A stretch of DNA of 64,000 nucleotides from Vreelandella songnenensis (GTDB lineage Bacteria; Pseudomonadota; Gammaproteobacteria; Pseudomonadales; Halomonadaceae). The notes beneath the pieces are model-generated. The model was not told the origin of the DNA, did not search any database, and was given only the letters and a program-made list of their open reading frames with translations. The stretch's first letter is position 1, and each line of letters begins with the position of its first letter. The position numbers were made by a program, and so were the translations under genes. Positions 62,224 to 64,000 of this stretch are shown here, piece by piece. Where the stretch lies: positions 124,001 through 188,000 of the forward strand of contig NZ_PVTK01000007.1 in NCBI RefSeq assembly GCF_003002925.1, given 5' to 3'.

Positions 62224-62590
62224 GGGATTCGATGGATCGCCTTGGGTAAGCTGGGTTAGTGGAGTAATGGCTGAGTTTTAAAAATAATATTAGGCGCGTA
62301 GTCACCCTATTTCAGCTATTGCCGGTGAACCAAGGTAGCTCCTTAGTAATCTTGAACTACGATACCTTGCTGCCAACGCCCACATGGGGGTCTTGCCACA
62401 GATCAAAGCTATTGATATGGAGTGCTTAGAATAAGCTCGTAGATCTCTGGTTCTCACTAAACCCCATGAGTAAGCACTCCTTTTTACAACGCAGATGCTT
62501 GCCCTAATCAAAGCTCGATAGTCATTAGCTGTTCGTACATCGACATATCTATCTAAATGGATATTTCATTATCATCGGATGATTTAAACG
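62224..62590. other. 367-bp gap with long hairpin and T-run
   Basis: No convincing protein gene. On the plus strand GGAGTGCTTA (62419-62428) and TAAGCACTCC (62471-62480) form a perfect 10-bp stem; an inner CTCA/TGAG pair lies within the 42-base interior, and TTTTT follows at 62481. This has the form of a terminator or small-RNA 3' end. A minus-strand frame of 69 codons (62302-62511) would start at TTG and has no ribosome site; I could not assign it and think it is chance or an old remnant. Confidence 0.5.
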
Positions 62591-63997
62591 CTATTCTGAC
62601 AAAGGGGAATCTCTAAGCTCGACGTCTACTGCATAATCTACATAGCGGGTCTCGCCACGATACCACAGCTCAATACTTTCCGGCCTGCCGTAGAAATAAA
62701 ACGCATGTATAGGCTCGCGGTCTTCACGACTAATTTCAATTACGCTCCCCACTTGTTTGAGATAGCGTTGGGCTGAGTCCATAGCAAAAAAGTAATTCAA
62801 ATTTGAGGTACGAAATTTCTCTCTATTGAGCATTTCCTCGGGTGTAAATACTTCATAATCGACCGTTAGTCTATTTCCGTCCAAGCGAATACCTTCGGGT
62901 AACTCATCCAGACTGTAATGCCGCTTTATGATATTCGGCGCGGTCAGAATAGGCAGCGTGGCCGTTACTCGTGCTGGCCATACCGAGAAGTACTGTGGGT
63001 TGTAAACAAGACCGTGTTCCGTGAAGGCAAATACGTTATCCCCATCGGGCATCTCGATAGGCCCTCCCTTATCATTATAAAACTGCACACTTTGCGCCGC
63101 CGCATCTGACGAGTAGTCATACCGCTCATCCGGACTCACGAAAAGCTGACTTTGTACCTCGGGGTAGTTCAGGTAAACCGACTCAGCGTAATCCACGTCC
63201 GGGCGTTCGAGGTCAAAGGTGCTATAGCCTATCAAGATCTGTTGCTGCATTTCTTCAGCCGAAAGGTCTGTACGCGCTTGGGTCCAATGGTGAAAAACAG
63301 GCCCCTCCAGCACCGCATCGGAAAGCATTGTCATGTCGCTGTCACCCACCGGCCTAGAGTAAACAGGAATCTCAAGCGAGCGTGAAGTCGTGCTATCCTG
63401 CGCTGCCTGAGGTAACAAGGTAACTCTGGCTTTTTCAATCGAACCATTAAAAGCGAACGCTTTATGTAGCGTCGTGCCTTCGGCGACCGATAAGCACTCA
63501 TTCAGGGCGCGAATCTCGGCTGTAATATCGGTCAGCTCCACTGTGCCCTGAACCGCCCGCTCAATCGTGTCGTCCAGCCATGCTGCTTTCTGGGAAAAGT
63601 AATCGGCGTTTAGGTGTGTTTCCGAACGCATGTAAATATGCCTACCGCCAACCGCTATCGCCTCACCCACGATATCGATATCGCGTAATGGCAGTGCCTG
63701 GTTCTCGGGCACTTGAATCTCTACATCATAGGTAAACTCGGTAAATCGGCGTGGCGTGATAGCGTAGCCACGATGTTCCAGTGTCTTGCCAACATCCGAG
63801 GCGTCGAATTCAAATTCAATGAAATCTTCAGGCATGGTGGCTTGAGACTCGGCCAGTAGGGTTGCCGGTTTAGGGTCGTCCAAGCTGCGTTCATCAAGGA
63901 ACTGGAATTCTTCGTTGTAGTATTGAAACTCGGTATTACTTCTTAGCCCCCTAGCCAATTCCGGCAAGGGCTTCATTTCTCCGTTATCCATCACCAC
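62591..63997 (-). CDS. Large unrecognised protein, 5' end beyond the window
   Basis: At least 468 residues; the frame stays open to the right edge, so the N-terminus is missing. The visible part is strand-rich and acidic, with no transmembrane run and no motif I can name. It contains LRDIDIVGEAIAVGGRHIYM near 102, NYPEVQSQLFVSPDERYDYS, RLTVDYEVFTPEEML near 375 and a closing WYRGETRYVDYAVDVELRDS. The recurring VDYxVxxxx segments suggest related beta-sandwich repeats. Codon use matches the neighbours. Likely a large periplasmic or surface protein, but this is a guess from composition. Confidence 0.7.
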   Translation of the reverse strand: MVMDNGEMKPLPELARGLRSNTEFQYYNEEFQFLDERSLDDPKPATLLAESQATMPEDFIEFEFDASDVGKTLEHRGYAITPRRFTEFTYDVEIQVPENQALPLRDIDIVGEAIAVGGRHIYMRSETHLNADYFSQKAAWLDDTIERAVQGTVELTDITAEIRALNECLSVAEGTTLHKAFAFNGSIEKARVTLLPQAAQDSTTSRSLEIPVYSRPVGDSDMTMLSDAVLEGPVFHHWTQARTDLSAEEMQQQILIGYSTFDLERPDVDYAESVYLNYPEVQSQLFVSPDERYDYSSDAAAQSVQFYNDKGGPIEMPDGDNVFAFTEHGLVYNPQYFSVWPARVTATLPILTAPNIIKRHYSLDELPEGIRLDGNRLTVDYEVFTPEEMLNREKFRTSNLNYFFAMDSAQRYLKQVGSVIEISREDREPIHAFYFYGRPESIELWYRGETRYVDYAVDVELRDSPLSE

Positions 63998-64000
63998 GTC

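Noticed and set aside
62400-62490. Integron attC-like recombination site
   Set aside because: The long inverted repeat lacks the RYYYAAC and GTTRRRY core sites.
62302-62511. 69-codon minus-strand frame, possibly an insertion-sequence remnant
   Set aside because: It starts at TTG with no ribosome site, matches no transposase I know, and covers a hairpin with a T-run that better explains the sequence.

Overview
The window looks like chromosome of a moderately halophilic gammaproteobacterium of the Halomonas/Halomonadaceae type. The DNA is GC-rich by eye, proteins are rich in acidic residues, and gene order in the cell-wall block (proA-nadD-rsfS-rlmH-mrdA-rodA-mltB-rlpA-dacA-ybeD-lipB) follows the Pseudomonas/Oceanospirillales pattern. 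No tRNA, rRNA, CRISPR array, intact insertion sequence, prophage or integron was seen. Assignments rest on reading protein motifs; no database search was possible.

Layout. 0.1-7.5 kb (minus): L,D-transpeptidase, a ferritin-like protein, a small topA-linked protein coupled to topA, then a large DUF3141/PhaC-like protein with an Ala/Lys/Pro-rich tail. 7.7-9.9 kb (plus): a LysR regulator and lipA, which faces lipB across a shared bidirectional terminator. 10-20.4 kb (minus): one long, tightly packed cell-envelope, ribosome and NAD block with many ATGA overlaps, running proA to lipB. 20.6-23.8 kb (plus): two coupled membrane proteins with degenerate GGDEF-like domains, then a DedA-PAP2 fusion. 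23.8-26.4 kb (minus): mpl-ubiX-LysE exporter, all overlapping by ATGA. 26.7-35.5 kb (plus): glutaredoxin, a complete peptide ABC transporter (binding protein, two permeases, two ATPases), a LysR regulator and an Xaa-Pro dipeptidase; these probably form a peptide uptake and X-Pro cleavage unit. 35.5-42.2 kb: OmpW porin, SDR enzyme, MoxR/VWA pair, RidA, cobyric acid synthase. 42.4-46 kb: a subtilisin-like surface lipoprotein and a glutaminase, separated by an extremely AT-rich 0.5 kb gap. 46-62 kb: accessory genes, including a macrodomain/AraC-methyltransferase pair, LysE, AraC regulators, DUF1206 and VTT membrane proteins, MAPEG, methyltransferase, fosA, a second L,D-transpeptidase, a BON-MscS channel, a VasI-like protein, sugE and a DEAD-box helicase. 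61.3-62.2 kb (minus): a Rho paralogue lacking the OB-fold RNA-binding domain. The right edge cuts a large unrecognised protein.

The most unusual items are the short Rho paralogue next to an RNA helicase; the degenerate-GGDEF pair followed by a DedA-PAP2 fusion close to cell-wall genes; the chimeric isochorismatase/AraC remnant; the AT-rich desert in front of the surface protease; and two hairpin-plus-T-tract signals in gaps where no gene explains them.
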